Assembly (NCBI GenBank): GCA_002839355.1
Contig: PGXW01000004.1
Location: forward strand, 1-64,000
DNA length: 64,000 bases
Direction: 5' to 3'
Origin: Spirochaetae bacterium HGW-Spirochaetae-2
GTDB taxonomy: Bacteria; Spirochaetota; Spirochaetia; Sphaerochaetales; Sphaerochaetaceae
In this document: piece by piece, positions 44,814 to 54,441 of the stretch
How positions within the stretch are numbered: the stretch's first letter is position 1
Layout: each line of letters begins with the position of its first letter
Program-made: the position numbers and the translations under genes
Notes under the pieces: generated by a model
Told to the model about the DNA's origin: nothing
The model's input: the letters and a program-made list of their open reading frames with translations, nothing else
The model's database searches: none

Positions 44814-45683
44814 ATGGGATTGGCGGTGTATTTTTTCTCCGGGACAGGAAATACCTATATATTGGCAAACCAGATCGCAGAAAAATTCGAAACGGCCCCC
44901 ATTTCGATTCCGAACATCATGCACGGGGAAAAAATTCATGTCGATACTGGTGATATGTGCATTGTCTTCCCTTGCTACATGGCCACACTGTCGGGATTGC
45001 CGTTGATTGTCGAGAGATTTGTCAGGAAGATAGACAACCTCGGGGAAGTCACTCTTTTTGCGGTTTGCAATTGCGGGGGGTACGAAATCGTCAATGCGCT
45101 CCCCTCGTTGCACCGACTGAGGCAGATTGTCGAATCCTGCAACGGGAAACTGTATGCAGGGCATTCTCTGAGACTTCCCATGAACAACCTGGATTATGAC
45201 CATATTCCGATTCCCATAAACAGGAATAGCGAGGACATAATCCGAAAGGCAAAAATACAAACGGACCGTATCTCTGCCATGATACGTCAAAGACGTAGGA
45301 CACGGTTCGCAATTCCCAAGAACCTGTTCTCCCTTGTTATGAAACCGATGTACGGCATGATCAACAATGCCGTGATGCGGGAGCTGAGGATTCGTGCTCA
45401 CGAACCGGATGACAGTCGGTTGCACTACGATGAACTAATACCGTTGACCGACAAGAGTATTGTTGTCGATGGTACATGTACTGGTTGCGGAATCTGTGCG
45501 AAGCTTTGTCCTGTGGACAATATCAAGCTGGTGGACCGGAAGCCGGAATTCCAGCATGCATGCGAAATGTGTTTTGCCTGCGACGAATGGTGCCCGACAG
45601 GTTCCATCCACCATTGGAGTAGGGCTCGTGGGGTCAAGTACCACCATCCTGAAGCGATTCCCAGGAATTTTTTCTATCGATAA
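44814..45683 (+). CDS. EFR1-type flavodoxin-ferredoxin fusion
   Basis: The protein has 289 residues. The N-terminal flavodoxin-like domain has FFSGTGNT for FMN phosphate binding. The C-terminal part carries two 4Fe-4S motifs, CTGCGICAKLCPVDNI and CEMCFACDEWCPTGSI. Such EFR1 proteins are electron-transfer components, often of anaerobes. GGGGGAGGAAGG precedes ATG 44814. It lies 35 nt after the methyltransferase gene, possibly in one transcript. Confidence 0.85.
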   Translation: MGLAVYFFSGTGNTYILANQIAEKFETAPISIPNIMHGEKIHVDTGDMCIVFPCYMATLSGLPLIVERFVRKIDNLGEVTLFAVCNCGGYEIVNALPSLHRLRQIVESCNGKLYAGHSLRLPMNNLDYDHIPIPINRNSEDIIRKAKIQTDRISAMIRQRRRTRFAIPKNLFSLVMKPMYGMINNAVMRELRIRAHEPDDSRLHYDELIPLTDKSIVVDGTCTGCGICAKLCPVDNIKLVDRKPEFQHACEMCFACDEWCPTGSIHHWSRARGVKYHHPEAIPRNFFYR

Positions 45684-45740
45684 AAACCAGATTTCGTCAC
45701 TTTTTCTGGTTGAATCAATGAAAATTGGAATAGATTTTCC

Positions 45741-45769
45741 TTAAGTTATGGACACTTATGCTTTATAGT
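45741..45769 (+). promoter_or_regulatory. Promoter of cheR-kinase operon
   Basis: TTAAGT (45741-45746), 17 bp, TATAGT (45764-45769); AAGGAG then precedes cheR. Confidence 0.55.
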
Positions 45770-45787
45770 GTAGCCCAAGGAGCTCAG

Positions 45788-46621
45788 ATGCACGACAAAT
45801 TGGGTGAAATTGTTCAAATTGCGGCAAGCGCATATGGCTCGGATATCTCCAAGTATGACGATATGTTCCTAAAGCAAGTTGCGGAGAAAAGATTCGCATG
45901 TGCAAACGTCACCAATATATCCGAATATGTCCAGTATCTCTCGAACAACCCCGATGAAGTTGGCGCACTATTGCGATCATTGCATATCACCCATACCGAT
46001 TTTTTTAGGAATCCCCTCACATTCGCACATCTGGAGCAATGGATTCTCCCAAGTCTCCTGGAGGGAAAACCAGAAGCCAGCGAGTTGCGCATATGGTCCG
46101 CGGGATGTTCATCGGGGCAGGAACCGTATTCGATCGCAATGCTGGTTGAAAACATCCATACAAGGAAATCGAGACCCTTGCGTTACCGTATCATTGCCAC
46201 GGATATCTCCGGCTCGGCGTTGCTTCAAGCTACCAAGGGAGAGTACCGGGAAGATGAAATCCAAAGGATCCGGGTAAAGGACTTGAAGGATTTTTTCATC
46301 AAGACAGGCGATACCTATACGGTAAGCGACCGGTTGAAGCAACATGTGGGATTTTCGACCTACGATTTGTTGGACAACCGGTATTCCTGTCCGCAGGAGA
46401 GTATATTTGGCAATTTCGATCTTGTCGTATGCAGCAATATGTTGTTCTATTACAAGCCAAACCACCAGCAATACATCGTGAGGAAGCTGATCGACTCCAT
46501 GGACAAGTTTGGATATTTGATTACCGGAGAGGCAGAGCGGCAAGTGGTTGAGAACTTCACCGAATTGTATCAGGTTGCTCCACCATCACCCATTTACAAA
46601 CAAAGGAGAGGTGTACGATGA
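45788..46621 (+). CDS. cheR: CheR-type protein-glutamate methyltransferase
   Basis: This 277-residue SAM-dependent methyltransferase has the CheR N-terminal helical domain and THTDFFRNPLTF, then WSAGCSSGQEPYSIAML, TDISGSALLQA and NLVVCSNML-like text (DLVVCSNMLFYY). CheR methylates chemoreceptor glutamates. No chemotaxis receptor or CheA is nearby; instead it is coupled (ATGA) to a hybrid histidine kinase, so it may modify that sensor or a partner. AAGGAGCTCAG precedes ATG. Confidence 0.85.
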   Translation: MHDKLGEIVQIAASAYGSDISKYDDMFLKQVAEKRFACANVTNISEYVQYLSNNPDEVGALLRSLHITHTDFFRNPLTFAHLEQWILPSLLEGKPEASELRIWSAGCSSGQEPYSIAMLVENIHTRKSRPLRYRIIATDISGSALLQATKGEYREDEIQRIRVKDLKDFFIKTGDTYTVSDRLKQHVGFSTYDLLDNRYSCPQESIFGNFDLVVCSNMLFYYKPNHQQYIVRKLIDSMDKFGYLITGEAERQVVENFTELYQVAPPSPIYKQRRGVR

Positions 46622-49590
46622 AACTGAAGGACCTTAAGATATCCAAGCAAATAGATATCTATTTCAGTGCGGTCTTTATAATTGTAGCGATTCTGGTGGC
46701 AAACTCTTTCCTGTATGTGGATGCGTTATGGGAAAACACCTCCGGCTTGTACAACAATCCCCTGACTGTCCGCCGGGCGGTAGGTGATATCAAGGTGGAT
46801 GTATTGTTGATACATCGGGATATGCGGCAGTTGCCCTTCGAGGATAGCCAACGGGAAATCGAGCAGCTCCTCGGAAATATCGAGACCTGTGAAGCGGATA
46901 TGGATCGGCAACTGGCCACCCTATACGATAGATACTTGGGACCGCAAGCCGATATTGACGAAGTCTCCGAGGCTTTGACCCGCTGGAAAGCCATTCGGAA
47001 TGAAACGGTCCGGTTGCTACGCGCCGGGCATATCGAGGAAGTGGCGGAACGGGTAAAATCAAATGGAGTCGGAGGAGCCCAGACGGATCTGATTCTGAGT
47101 CACCTGACCGATATCAGCGATTTCGCCATGCTCAAGAGTGACGATTTCTTTCAAACCGCCCAGGAGCATAGGAACCAGATTATGGTTCAAATGATATTTC
47201 TCTGTGCAGGACTCCTCGTTCTGTTGGTGGTGATCGGATTGTATCTTCGTAAAGGCATCCTGCCTCCCTTGGCAACTCTGGCCGAGGCGACTGAAGCGAT
47301 CAATCGGGGGGAAATGGATACACGTGTTCGCAATGATTCCCCGAACGAGTTGGGGGATCTATCGCGGGCATTCGACACCATGGCCGAGACCATCCAAACG
47401 GAAATGGAATATCGAAAAAAAGTTGCGCGCATATCGGCGGTTATGTTCCAGCATGGAACCTTGCGTGAGTTTTGCCAAGAATTGCTGAGAAATCTTCTGG
47501 AAATGACCGATTCTCAGTTGGGAGCGATATACCTTCTGGAAGAGTCCGCCAACCGGTTCGAAAGGTACGAATCCATAGGAGTCCTTCAGGATGAGCTCAG
47601 TTCTTTCGCCGTTGCCGGAAAAGAGGGTGAATTTGGGGTGCCCCTAGCTTCGAAGAAGGTTCATCATGTAACGGATATTCCCGCTGACGCCCAGATGGTA
47701 TTCTCCACGGTCAGTGGAGATTACAAGGCAAAGGAAATTATCACGATACCGATTGCCCAGGGGAATGACACAGTTTCCATGATTTCGTTGGCGAGTATCA
47801 AAAGGTATTCGGCGGAATCGATTCAGTTGGTGAATGGCTTGGTGAATGAGATAACCGCAAGTTTCAATGCGGTCATGTCATCGCAGCGGATTCTCGAGTT
47901 TTCTCAAAAACTGCAGAGCACGAATGCCGAGCTTGAGCAGCAAACGAGGGAATTGGAGATGCAGGCAGATGAACTTGCCGAGCAAAATGCCGAACTCGAG
48001 ATGCAAAAGAACCAGTTGGATGAAGCCAGCCGGCTCAAGACCAATTTCCTATCGAATATGAGCCATGAATTGCGCACACCGCTCAATTCGGTGATTGCCC
48101 TCTCCGGAGTACTCGGACGTAGGCTTGCCGACAAGATTCCGGCAGACGAGTGCAGTTATCTCGAAATAATTGAACGAAATGGGAGAAATCTTCTGACGAT
48201 GATCAACGATATCCTCGATATCTCTCGAATCGAGGCAGGGCGTGAGGAAATCGAGATCACACGGTTCAACACCAACGATACGATCTCCGAAGTGGTATCG
48301 ATGATACAACCGCAAGCACAACAACAGAATATCGAGTTGTTCCTTACTTCAAGCGATAGCGGAATAACCATTGAGAGCGATGCCTCCAAATTCCAGCACA
48401 TCCTACAAAATCTGATTGGCAATGCGGTGAAGTTTACCGAGGCTGGCTCGGTGGAGATCTCTTCAACAAAAATCGGCAATAGTATCGCAATATCTGTGAA
48501 GGACACCGGAATAGGTATTTCGGAAGAGTCCATTCCACATATTTTCGATGAGTTCAGGCAAGCCGACGGCAGTACGTCCAGAAGATTCGGCGGCACCGGA
48601 TTGGGTCTGGCCATTGCAAAGAAATACGCCGATCTGCTTGGAGGGACCATTGCCGTGACAAGCTCTCCCGGTGTAGGTTCGGAATTCATATTGACACTTC
48701 CATTGCACTATACCGGCAGACATTACCAGTCGGAACAATCGGGAATTGGGACCGATACGAATAGCAGACTCCAATCCTTCCAACACGATGTACAGGATTT
48801 GTCGGGCAAGACAATCCTGCTGGTCGAGGACAACGAATCGGCAATAATTCAAATCAAGGATCTTGTTGAAGATTTGGGATGCCAAGTCCATGTTGCCCAT
48901 GATGCGATCGAGGCGTTCGCGATCATCGACCAGACAATACCCGATGCCATGATACTCGATCTGATGATGCCGGATGTCGATGGATTCAAAGTGCTCGGGA
49001 TGCTTCGCAACGCCGAACCGACCGCCCATATCCCTGTTCTGATACTGACGGCAAAACATATCACGAAGGAAGAACTGAGGTTCTTGAAACGGAACAACAT
49101 CCACCAACTCATCCAAAAGGGCGATGTCAAAAGGTTGGAACTCCAACATGCAGTTTCCACCATGCTGCATCCCGATAAGCCGAAGGTCGGCCAGGTAGCG
49201 GGAAAGCCCCGAGCATTCGAAGGCAAGCCTGTCGTGCTGGTGGTTGAGGACAATGTGGACAACATGATCACGGTAAAAGCACTTTTAGGGGACAACCATA
49301 TTGTTTTGGAAGCCTCGACTGCCCAGGAAGGTATGGAAATGGCAAGAAAACAGGTGCCCAACCTTATCCTGATGGACATTGCACTACCTGACATAAACGG
49401 TATAGAAGCTTTCAGAAAGATACGGCGAACGCCCCAGACACAACATATACCGGTCATTGCGTTGACTGCCAGCGTTATGCGGCATGAACGTGAGACGATC
49501 CTGTCACATGGATTCGATGCTTTTATTGCGAAACCGATCATTGCAAGTGATTTCTTCCAAGTGATCGATGGGGTCCTCTATGGGAAATAA
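46618..49590 (+). CDS. Hybrid histidine kinase with two receiver domains
   Basis: The protein has 990 residues. TM1 is about 14-35, a helical periplasmic 4-helix-type sensor about 36-185, and TM2 about 190-212. HAMP (to 270) and a GAF domain (about 285-425) follow. A long coiled coil (EQQTRELEMQADELAEQNAELEM) leads to HisKA with SHELRTPLNS (His 483) and HATPase (GTGLGLAIAKKYADLLGG). Two REC domains have Asp 781 (LDLMMPDVDG) and Asp 920 (LMDIALPDI). The sensor resembles methyl-accepting-type four-helix bundles, which would suit CheR partnership. It overlaps the next gene by 11 bp. Confidence 0.9.
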   Translation: MKLKDLKISKQIDIYFSAVFIIVAILVANSFLYVDALWENTSGLYNNPLTVRRAVGDIKVDVLLIHRDMRQLPFEDSQREIEQLLGNIETCEADMDRQLATLYDRYLGPQADIDEVSEALTRWKAIRNETVRLLRAGHIEEVAERVKSNGVGGAQTDLILSHLTDISDFAMLKSDDFFQTAQEHRNQIMVQMIFLCAGLLVLLVVIGLYLRKGILPPLATLAEATEAINRGEMDTRVRNDSPNELGDLSRAFDTMAETIQTEMEYRKKVARISAVMFQHGTLREFCQELLRNLLEMTDSQLGAIYLLEESANRFERYESIGVLQDELSSFAVAGKEGEFGVPLASKKVHHVTDIPADAQMVFSTVSGDYKAKEIITIPIAQGNDTVSMISLASIKRYSAESIQLVNGLVNEITASFNAVMSSQRILEFSQKLQSTNAELEQQTRELEMQADELAEQNAELEMQKNQLDEASRLKTNFLSNMSHELRTPLNSVIALSGVLGRRLADKIPADECSYLEIIERNGRNLLTMINDILDISRIEAGREEIEITRFNTNDTISEVVSMIQPQAQQQNIELFLTSSDSGITIESDASKFQHILQNLIGNAVKFTEAGSVEISSTKIGNSIAISVKDTGIGISEESIPHIFDEFRQADGSTSRRFGGTGLGLAIAKKYADLLGGTIAVTSSPGVGSEFILTLPLHYTGRHYQSEQSGIGTDTNSRLQSFQHDVQDLSGKTILLVEDNESAIIQIKDLVEDLGCQVHVAHDAIEAFAIIDQTIPDAMILDLMMPDVDGFKVLGMLRNAEPTAHIPVLILTAKHITKEELRFLKRNNIHQLIQKGDVKRLELQHAVSTMLHPDKPKVGQVAGKPRAFEGKPVVLVVEDNVDNMITVKALLGDNHIVLEASTAQEGMEMARKQVPNLILMDIALPDINGIEAFRKIRRTPQTQHIPVIALTASVMRHERETILSHGFDAFIAKPIIASDFFQVIDGVLYGK

Positions 49591-52294
49591 AAAGATCAGA
49601 ATCTTGGCGATCGATGACAATAATGACAATCTGGTCACTTTGAGGGCGTTGATACAGGAGGACTTTCCCGAAACTGCTGTTTCGACAGCCCAAAGTGGTA
49701 GGGAAGGGCTTGAACTTGCGGTACTCGAGGATCCCGATATCATCTTCCTCGATATCATCATGCCGGCAATGGATGGCTATGAAGTTTGTTTGATGCTGAA
49801 GGCCGATCAGAAGCTACGCGACATACCTGTTGTTTTTCTCACCGCCGTCAAAGGTGATAAGGAGAGCCGCATCAAGGCCTTGGAAAGCGGTGCGGAAGCA
49901 TTCTTGGCCAAACCTATCGATGAGGTCGAATTGACTGCACAGATTCGGGCCATGATGAAGATACGCGCCTCGAATCTCCAAAAGCGCAATGAAAAGGAGT
50001 CGCTTGCCGCATTGGTCGAGGAAAAGACCAGGGAACTGCAGGAGTCGAACAGGAAGACTTTGCGATTGTTGGAGACGGTGAAGAGGGAGCAGACCTTGAT
50101 CAGGGCGATATTCGATAGCATACCGGGATATCTGTATGTGTACGACGAAGATGGAAGACTCATACGATGGAACAGGAACCATGAGACGATGACGGGATAT
50201 TCGGCTGAGGAACTTTCCCATATGACTCTTGAAAAATGGTTCGACCAAGAGGATTTTGTTAAGGTCGACGCAGCTGTCCATGATGTGTTCGAGAAGGGGT
50301 ATGGGGAAGTAGAGGCGAAGTTGATCCTGAAAAGTGGGGAAAGGATGTTGGTCCGCTCGAGCGGCGCGCCCCTCGTTTGGGACGGCCACAAGTATTTTGC
50401 CGGCATTGGAGTGGATATCACTGAACAGAAGAAGGTGCAGGAAGCTTTCCTGGAATCCCAATCGATCTTGAAGGCTGCCTTTGAGAATAGCCAGGCGGGT
50501 ATAGCCATAGCTGACGCTCCGGATGGCAAACTCCGATATGTCAACAAGGCTGGTCTTCTCATTCGGGACAAGTCGGAACAAGAGATCGTGCAGGACATCG
50601 ATATACACAAGTATGCTGAAAGTTGGAGGATAATGCACCTTGATGGAACACCTTACGCGGATGAGGATGTTCCTTTGGCAAGGGCAATTCTCAAGGGTGA
50701 GACCTGCAGCGAAGAGTTCATTATCAGGCGGGACAGCCTGGAGGACCGGTACGTGCTTGCGAACGCTGCTCCCATAAGGGACTCTAACAACAATATCAAG
50801 GCCGGTATTGTGGTTTTCCTTGATATCACCGAACGCAAGATCATGGAAATGCAACTTCAGCAGAACATGGAGGATTTGTTGGAATCACAACGGATCGCAC
50901 ATTTGGGAACCTGGCGTATGAATTTGGAGACGAATCAGGTTGTATGGTCGGCTGAACTGTACAAGATGTATGGGTTCGATCCGATAGCACCGCCACCTTC
51001 CTACACAGAGCATATAAAGCTGTTCACGCCTGAAAGTTGGAAGAACTTGTCGACAGCTCTTGAATACACGAGTACTTCAGGACTTCCCTACGAGGTGGAA
51101 CTCGAGACTGTGGCTGTGGATGGGAGGCACGGGTGGATATGGGCACGGGGTGAGGCACTCAAGAATTCCAATGGCGACATTACCGAGCTGTGGGGAGCCG
51201 CCCAGGATATTACCGAACGCAAGAAGGCCGAGAGTGAACTGTTGTACCTGAGTTACCACGACCATCTGACACAATTGTACAACAGGAGATTCTTCGAAGA
51301 GGAACTGGTGAGACTGGATACAGTTGAGAATCTTCCGTTGTCCGTTATCATGTGCGATGTCAACGGTCTGAAGCTGGTCAACGATTCGTTCGGACATGAT
51401 TCGGGCGATGCGCTCCTCAGGAATGCCGCGAAGACGATCGGGAATGCTTGCCGGAAAGGGGATGTCATCGCGCGCATCGGTGGGGACGAGTTTGTCGTTG
51501 TCCTTCCGAGGACCTCTGCCGAAGAGACTGAAAAAATCGCAAACCACATAAAGGAGCTGGCCGCGATGGAACGTGTGGCCAACATCGAACTTTCGATCTC
51601 CTACGGGTACGATAGCAAGACCACCGATGTACAGTCGATTGTCGAGATAGTGGCGAATGCGGAGAACCACATGTATCGACACAAGTTGTACGAGCGTTCG
51701 AGCATACGCAGCAAGACGATAGACCTGATCATGAACACCTTGTTCGAGAAGAGCAACCGGGAAGCGATGCATTCGAATAGGGTTAGCCGGCATTGCCAGT
51801 CGATCGCAACCAAGATGGGCTTCAACCGGGACGCGGCCAACCAGATGAAGATCGCCGGACTTATCCATGACATTGGGAAGATTGGCGTCGATGAGAAAAT
51901 CCTGAACAAGCCGGGACAACTGACTACCGACGAACGGAGGGATATCGAGAGACACCCCGAGATCGGTTGGAAAATATTGAGCTCAACCAATGAATTCTCG
52001 GAGTTGGCGCAGTTCGTGTTGAACCACCACGAGAGGTGGGATGGCAGCGGGTATCCGAACGGCCTCAAGGGCGAGGCGATACAGGTCGAGGCAAGGATTA
52101 TCGGTGTCGCCGACGCGTTCGATGCCATGACCAGCGACCGAAGTTATAAAAAGGGGATGAGCCAGGAGGATGCGGTTATCGAACTGAAGAGGTGCTCCGG
52201 AACGCAATTCGACCCGAACATTGTGGATGTATTTGTGAACTTGGTATTACCGGGCACCGCCGGCCACAAGCGGGGAACCCCTCGTCCAATATGA
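49580..52294 (+). CDS. REC-PAS(x3)-GGDEF-HD-GYP protein (c-di-GMP synthesis and breakdown)
   Basis: The protein has 904 residues. A receiver (Asp 58, FLDIIMPAMDG) is followed by three PAS/PAC units (about 180-300, 305-425 and 430-560). GGDEF (residues 634-638, RIGGDEF) has the inhibitory RxxD site RKGD five residues before it, so synthesis and product inhibition look intact. The C-terminal HD-GYP has HD at 763-764 (LIHDIGKIGV), HHERWDGSGYP and DAFDAMTSDR, so c-di-GMP hydrolysis also looks possible. Its likely phosphodonor is the preceding kinase. Opposed activities on one chain are uncommon. Confidence 0.92.
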   Translation: MGNKKIRILAIDDNNDNLVTLRALIQEDFPETAVSTAQSGREGLELAVLEDPDIIFLDIIMPAMDGYEVCLMLKADQKLRDIPVVFLTAVKGDKESRIKALESGAEAFLAKPIDEVELTAQIRAMMKIRASNLQKRNEKESLAALVEEKTRELQESNRKTLRLLETVKREQTLIRAIFDSIPGYLYVYDEDGRLIRWNRNHETMTGYSAEELSHMTLEKWFDQEDFVKVDAAVHDVFEKGYGEVEAKLILKSGERMLVRSSGAPLVWDGHKYFAGIGVDITEQKKVQEAFLESQSILKAAFENSQAGIAIADAPDGKLRYVNKAGLLIRDKSEQEIVQDIDIHKYAESWRIMHLDGTPYADEDVPLARAILKGETCSEEFIIRRDSLEDRYVLANAAPIRDSNNNIKAGIVVFLDITERKIMEMQLQQNMEDLLESQRIAHLGTWRMNLETNQVVWSAELYKMYGFDPIAPPPSYTEHIKLFTPESWKNLSTALEYTSTSGLPYEVELETVAVDGRHGWIWARGEALKNSNGDITELWGAAQDITERKKAESELLYLSYHDHLTQLYNRRFFEEELVRLDTVENLPLSVIMCDVNGLKLVNDSFGHDSGDALLRNAAKTIGNACRKGDVIARIGGDEFVVVLPRTSAEETEKIANHIKELAAMERVANIELSISYGYDSKTTDVQSIVEIVANAENHMYRHKLYERSSIRSKTIDLIMNTLFEKSNREAMHSNRVSRHCQSIATKMGFNRDAANQMKIAGLIHDIGKIGVDEKILNKPGQLTTDERRDIERHPEIGWKILSSTNEFSELAQFVLNHHERWDGSGYPNGLKGEAIQVEARIIGVADAFDAMTSDRSYKKGMSQEDAVIELKRCSGTQFDPNIVDVFVNLVLPGTAGHKRGTPRPI

Positions 52295-52437
52295 TAGTCT
52301 GTTTGGTTGCCAAACCACGCCCTTGGGTGTCGATACCTTTTATCAAATTGTATAGACCACTAGTTTACCCTTCCGGGACCAGCATGTACTATACTATAGG
52401 ACATGCTTTCGGAGACTGCAACAAGGGGATATTGATT

Positions 52438-53568
52438 GTGGACAAGGCGCTGACCAAACGGATTCTCTCACTCATGGTAATCGGAATAGTCCTCTATTGG
52501 GCATTGGCCAACCATACCACCGTGCTGATCCTGATCAGGAGAACCTTTTCGGTTCTCAGTCCCCTGATTGCCGGAGGTGCGATCGCATTCATTCTGAATG
52601 TGCCGATGCGCTCATTGGAACGCCGGGTTTTCCGTAGGGGCAAACCGGGACTTCGCCGGAGCCTCTCGATTATCCTTACCTTCCTGTTGGTGGTTCTGGT
52701 GCTCTCGCTGGTGTTGTTGATCGTAATTCCCGAACTTGTCTCTGCAATCGAGCGTCTCGGGACAAGTATTCCAACCTTCCTCGACAGTCTGAAGGTTTAT
52801 GGGGATACGCTCGCAGAGCGGTATCCCGATATAGGTTTCTGGCTTTCCGAATTGGATATTTCTTGGAATACCATGAAAACCGATGTGCTCGATTTCCTCA
52901 AGAAGAGTTCCTCCACGTTGGTTGGTTCTACAGTCGGCCTGGCCACCGGCCTGGTCAATGGCGTGGTCAATTTCATTCTCGGTTTGGTGTTTTCCGTGTA
53001 CATGCTGGCACGAAAGGAGCATCTCGCCCGTCAGTTCAAGCGGTTGCTCTCCGCCTATATTTCGGAAGAACGGGTTGAGAGAATCCTGCATGCGGGGGAT
53101 CTGGTTAATGCAACATTCAGTCGTTTTGTCGCAGGGGCTTGCACCGAAGCCGTTATCCTTGGGTTGATGTTCCTGGTGACCATGTTGGTGTTCCGTTTTC
53201 CCTATGCGGTACTGGTCGCAGCCTTGGTATCGGTCTCCGCGCTCATTCCTATCGTAGGAGCGTTCCTCGCGGCGCTGGTGGGCATGCTGCTCATGCTGGT
53301 CTCCGACCCCATGCAAGCTGTCTGGTTCCTGGTCCTATTCCTGGTGCTCCAGCAGATCGAAGGAAACCTGATCTACCCACGCGTCGTGGGGGATTCGATA
53401 GGACTGCCCGCACTGTGGGTCCTGGCTGCGGTAATGATCGGTGGCAGCATGTTCGGTGTCCTGGGCATGCTTGCAGGTGTGCCGTTTGCGGCGGTCATCT
53501 ACGTATTGATCCGCGAATCGGTAGTCCAACGTCTGGCAAAACGTGATGCGCAACGGGGTACCGGTTGA
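52438..53568 (+). CDS. AI-2E family transporter (YdiK/PerM type)
   Basis: This inner-membrane protein has 376 residues and about eight hydrophobic segments, with the family layout: two N-terminal helices, a middle soluble part (SIERLGTSIPTFLDSL...), then FSVYMLARKE, the FVAGACTEAVILG helix and QQIEGNLIYPRVVGDSIGLPALWVL. Members export various small molecules; some are Na+/H+ antiporters. GTG 52438 follows AAGGGGATATTGATT; an in-frame ATG at 52384 lies too close to the -10 TATACT (52390-52395). Confidence 0.85.
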   Translation: MDKALTKRILSLMVIGIVLYWALANHTTVLILIRRTFSVLSPLIAGGAIAFILNVPMRSLERRVFRRGKPGLRRSLSIILTFLLVVLVLSLVLLIVIPELVSAIERLGTSIPTFLDSLKVYGDTLAERYPDIGFWLSELDISWNTMKTDVLDFLKKSSSTLVGSTVGLATGLVNGVVNFILGLVFSVYMLARKEHLARQFKRLLSAYISEERVERILHAGDLVNATFSRFVAGACTEAVILGLMFLVTMLVFRFPYAVLVAALVSVSALIPIVGAFLAALVGMLLMLVSDPMQAVWFLVLFLVLQQIEGNLIYPRVVGDSIGLPALWVLAAVMIGGSMFGVLGMLAGVPFAAVIYVLIRESVVQRLAKRDAQRGTG

Positions 53569-53570
53569 AC

Positions 53571-54242
53571 ATGATGAATATGCCGAGAGAAAAGAAGCCT
53601 GTTTGGCGCACGGTTCTCAATATGATTCCACTGGTCGCATTGGCTGTGTTCGTTACGATTTTCGTCCTGAGAAACGGCGTCTCGACAATCGATGCGCTGG
53701 TCGAGAGTTTCAGCGAACATCCATGGATCACCGCAGCGGCTTTCATGGGTCTGTTCCTGCTCAAATCGATTTCCTTCGGATTGCCCTTCACGTTGCTATA
53801 TATTGGAGCGGGAAATATCTTTCCCCTCGGTTGGGCTCTGGTGGTCAACGTGTGCGGAATTGTGGTGAATATGCAAATCCCCTACCTGTTGGGTCGGTTC
53901 TCCGGTGGAACCGCAGTGGAACGTCTGTTGGGCAAGTTTCCGAAGCTGGGCAAGTTCGAAGCCTACAGTAAGGATTCGGCTTTGCTCTTCACCTTTATGG
54001 TGAAGTTTGTCGGCAAGGTTCCACATGAAATCACCAACGCACTTTTGGGTTCGCTCAAGATACCTTACTTGTCGTACATGGTTGGTGGGGTGCTTGGATT
54101 GCTTCCCACTATGGTCGCCACCACGTTGGTCGGCAAAGGTCTGGATAACCCCGACTCCCCATTGTTCATAATTTCGATAGTGGTAGTGGTCATGCTTCTC
54201 GTGGTTTCATTACTATTGTATCGCCGTCAAATTGATTGCTAA
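53571..54242 (+). CDS. VTT (TVP38/DedA-like) membrane protein
   Basis: This 223-residue membrane protein has about five hydrophobic segments and the VTT-domain pattern: ...IGAGNIFPLGWALVVNVCGIVVN, then GRFSGGTAVERLLG, and FTFMVKFVGKVPHEITNALLGSLKIPYLSYMVGGVLG. VTT proteins are implicated in lipid scrambling and membrane homeostasis. The last codons and TAA come from the left edge of repeat copy B (GATTGC-TAA), so its original C-terminus may have been different. The start is coupled to the AI-2E stop. Confidence 0.8.
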   Translation: MMNMPREKKPVWRTVLNMIPLVALAVFVTIFVLRNGVSTIDALVESFSEHPWITAAAFMGLFLLKSISFGLPFTLLYIGAGNIFPLGWALVVNVCGIVVNMQIPYLLGRFSGGTAVERLLGKFPKLGKFEAYSKDSALLFTFMVKFVGKVPHEITNALLGSLKIPYLSYMVGGVLGLLPTMVATTLVGKGLDNPDSPLFIISIVVVVMLLVVSLLLYRRQIDC

Positions 54243-54385
54243 ACGAAGCGAGAGGAAAGGGACCATGGAATGGTCACTCTCCCGAGCGAGTGCAGGCAAC
54301 GTAAGTATCCATATCTCGCCCCTCGGGGAGGGAAAGCTTCCTCTTTCTTGGGTTTGCCCTGGGGATATTGATACATTTCATTCCA
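54238..54385 (+). repeat. Dispersed hairpin repeat, copy B
   Basis: It begins GCTAAACGAAGCGAG and contains CCGAGCGAGTGCAGGCAACG. The first hairpin is perfect: GACCAT-GGA-ATGGTC within GAGAG...CTCTC. The second half has GTATCC...GGATATTGATAC pairings around a GC-rich core. Same orientation as copies A and C. Confidence 0.72.
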
Positions 54386-54441
54386 ATTCAACGTGATTCG
54401 GACTATACTGGCATGTGGCATAGCAACTTGGAGGAATGTTC

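Noticed and set aside
52192-52437. Longer start for the AI-2E protein
   Set aside because: It overlaps the GGDEF/HD-GYP gene end and the likely promoter; GTG 52438 has AAGGGG upstream.
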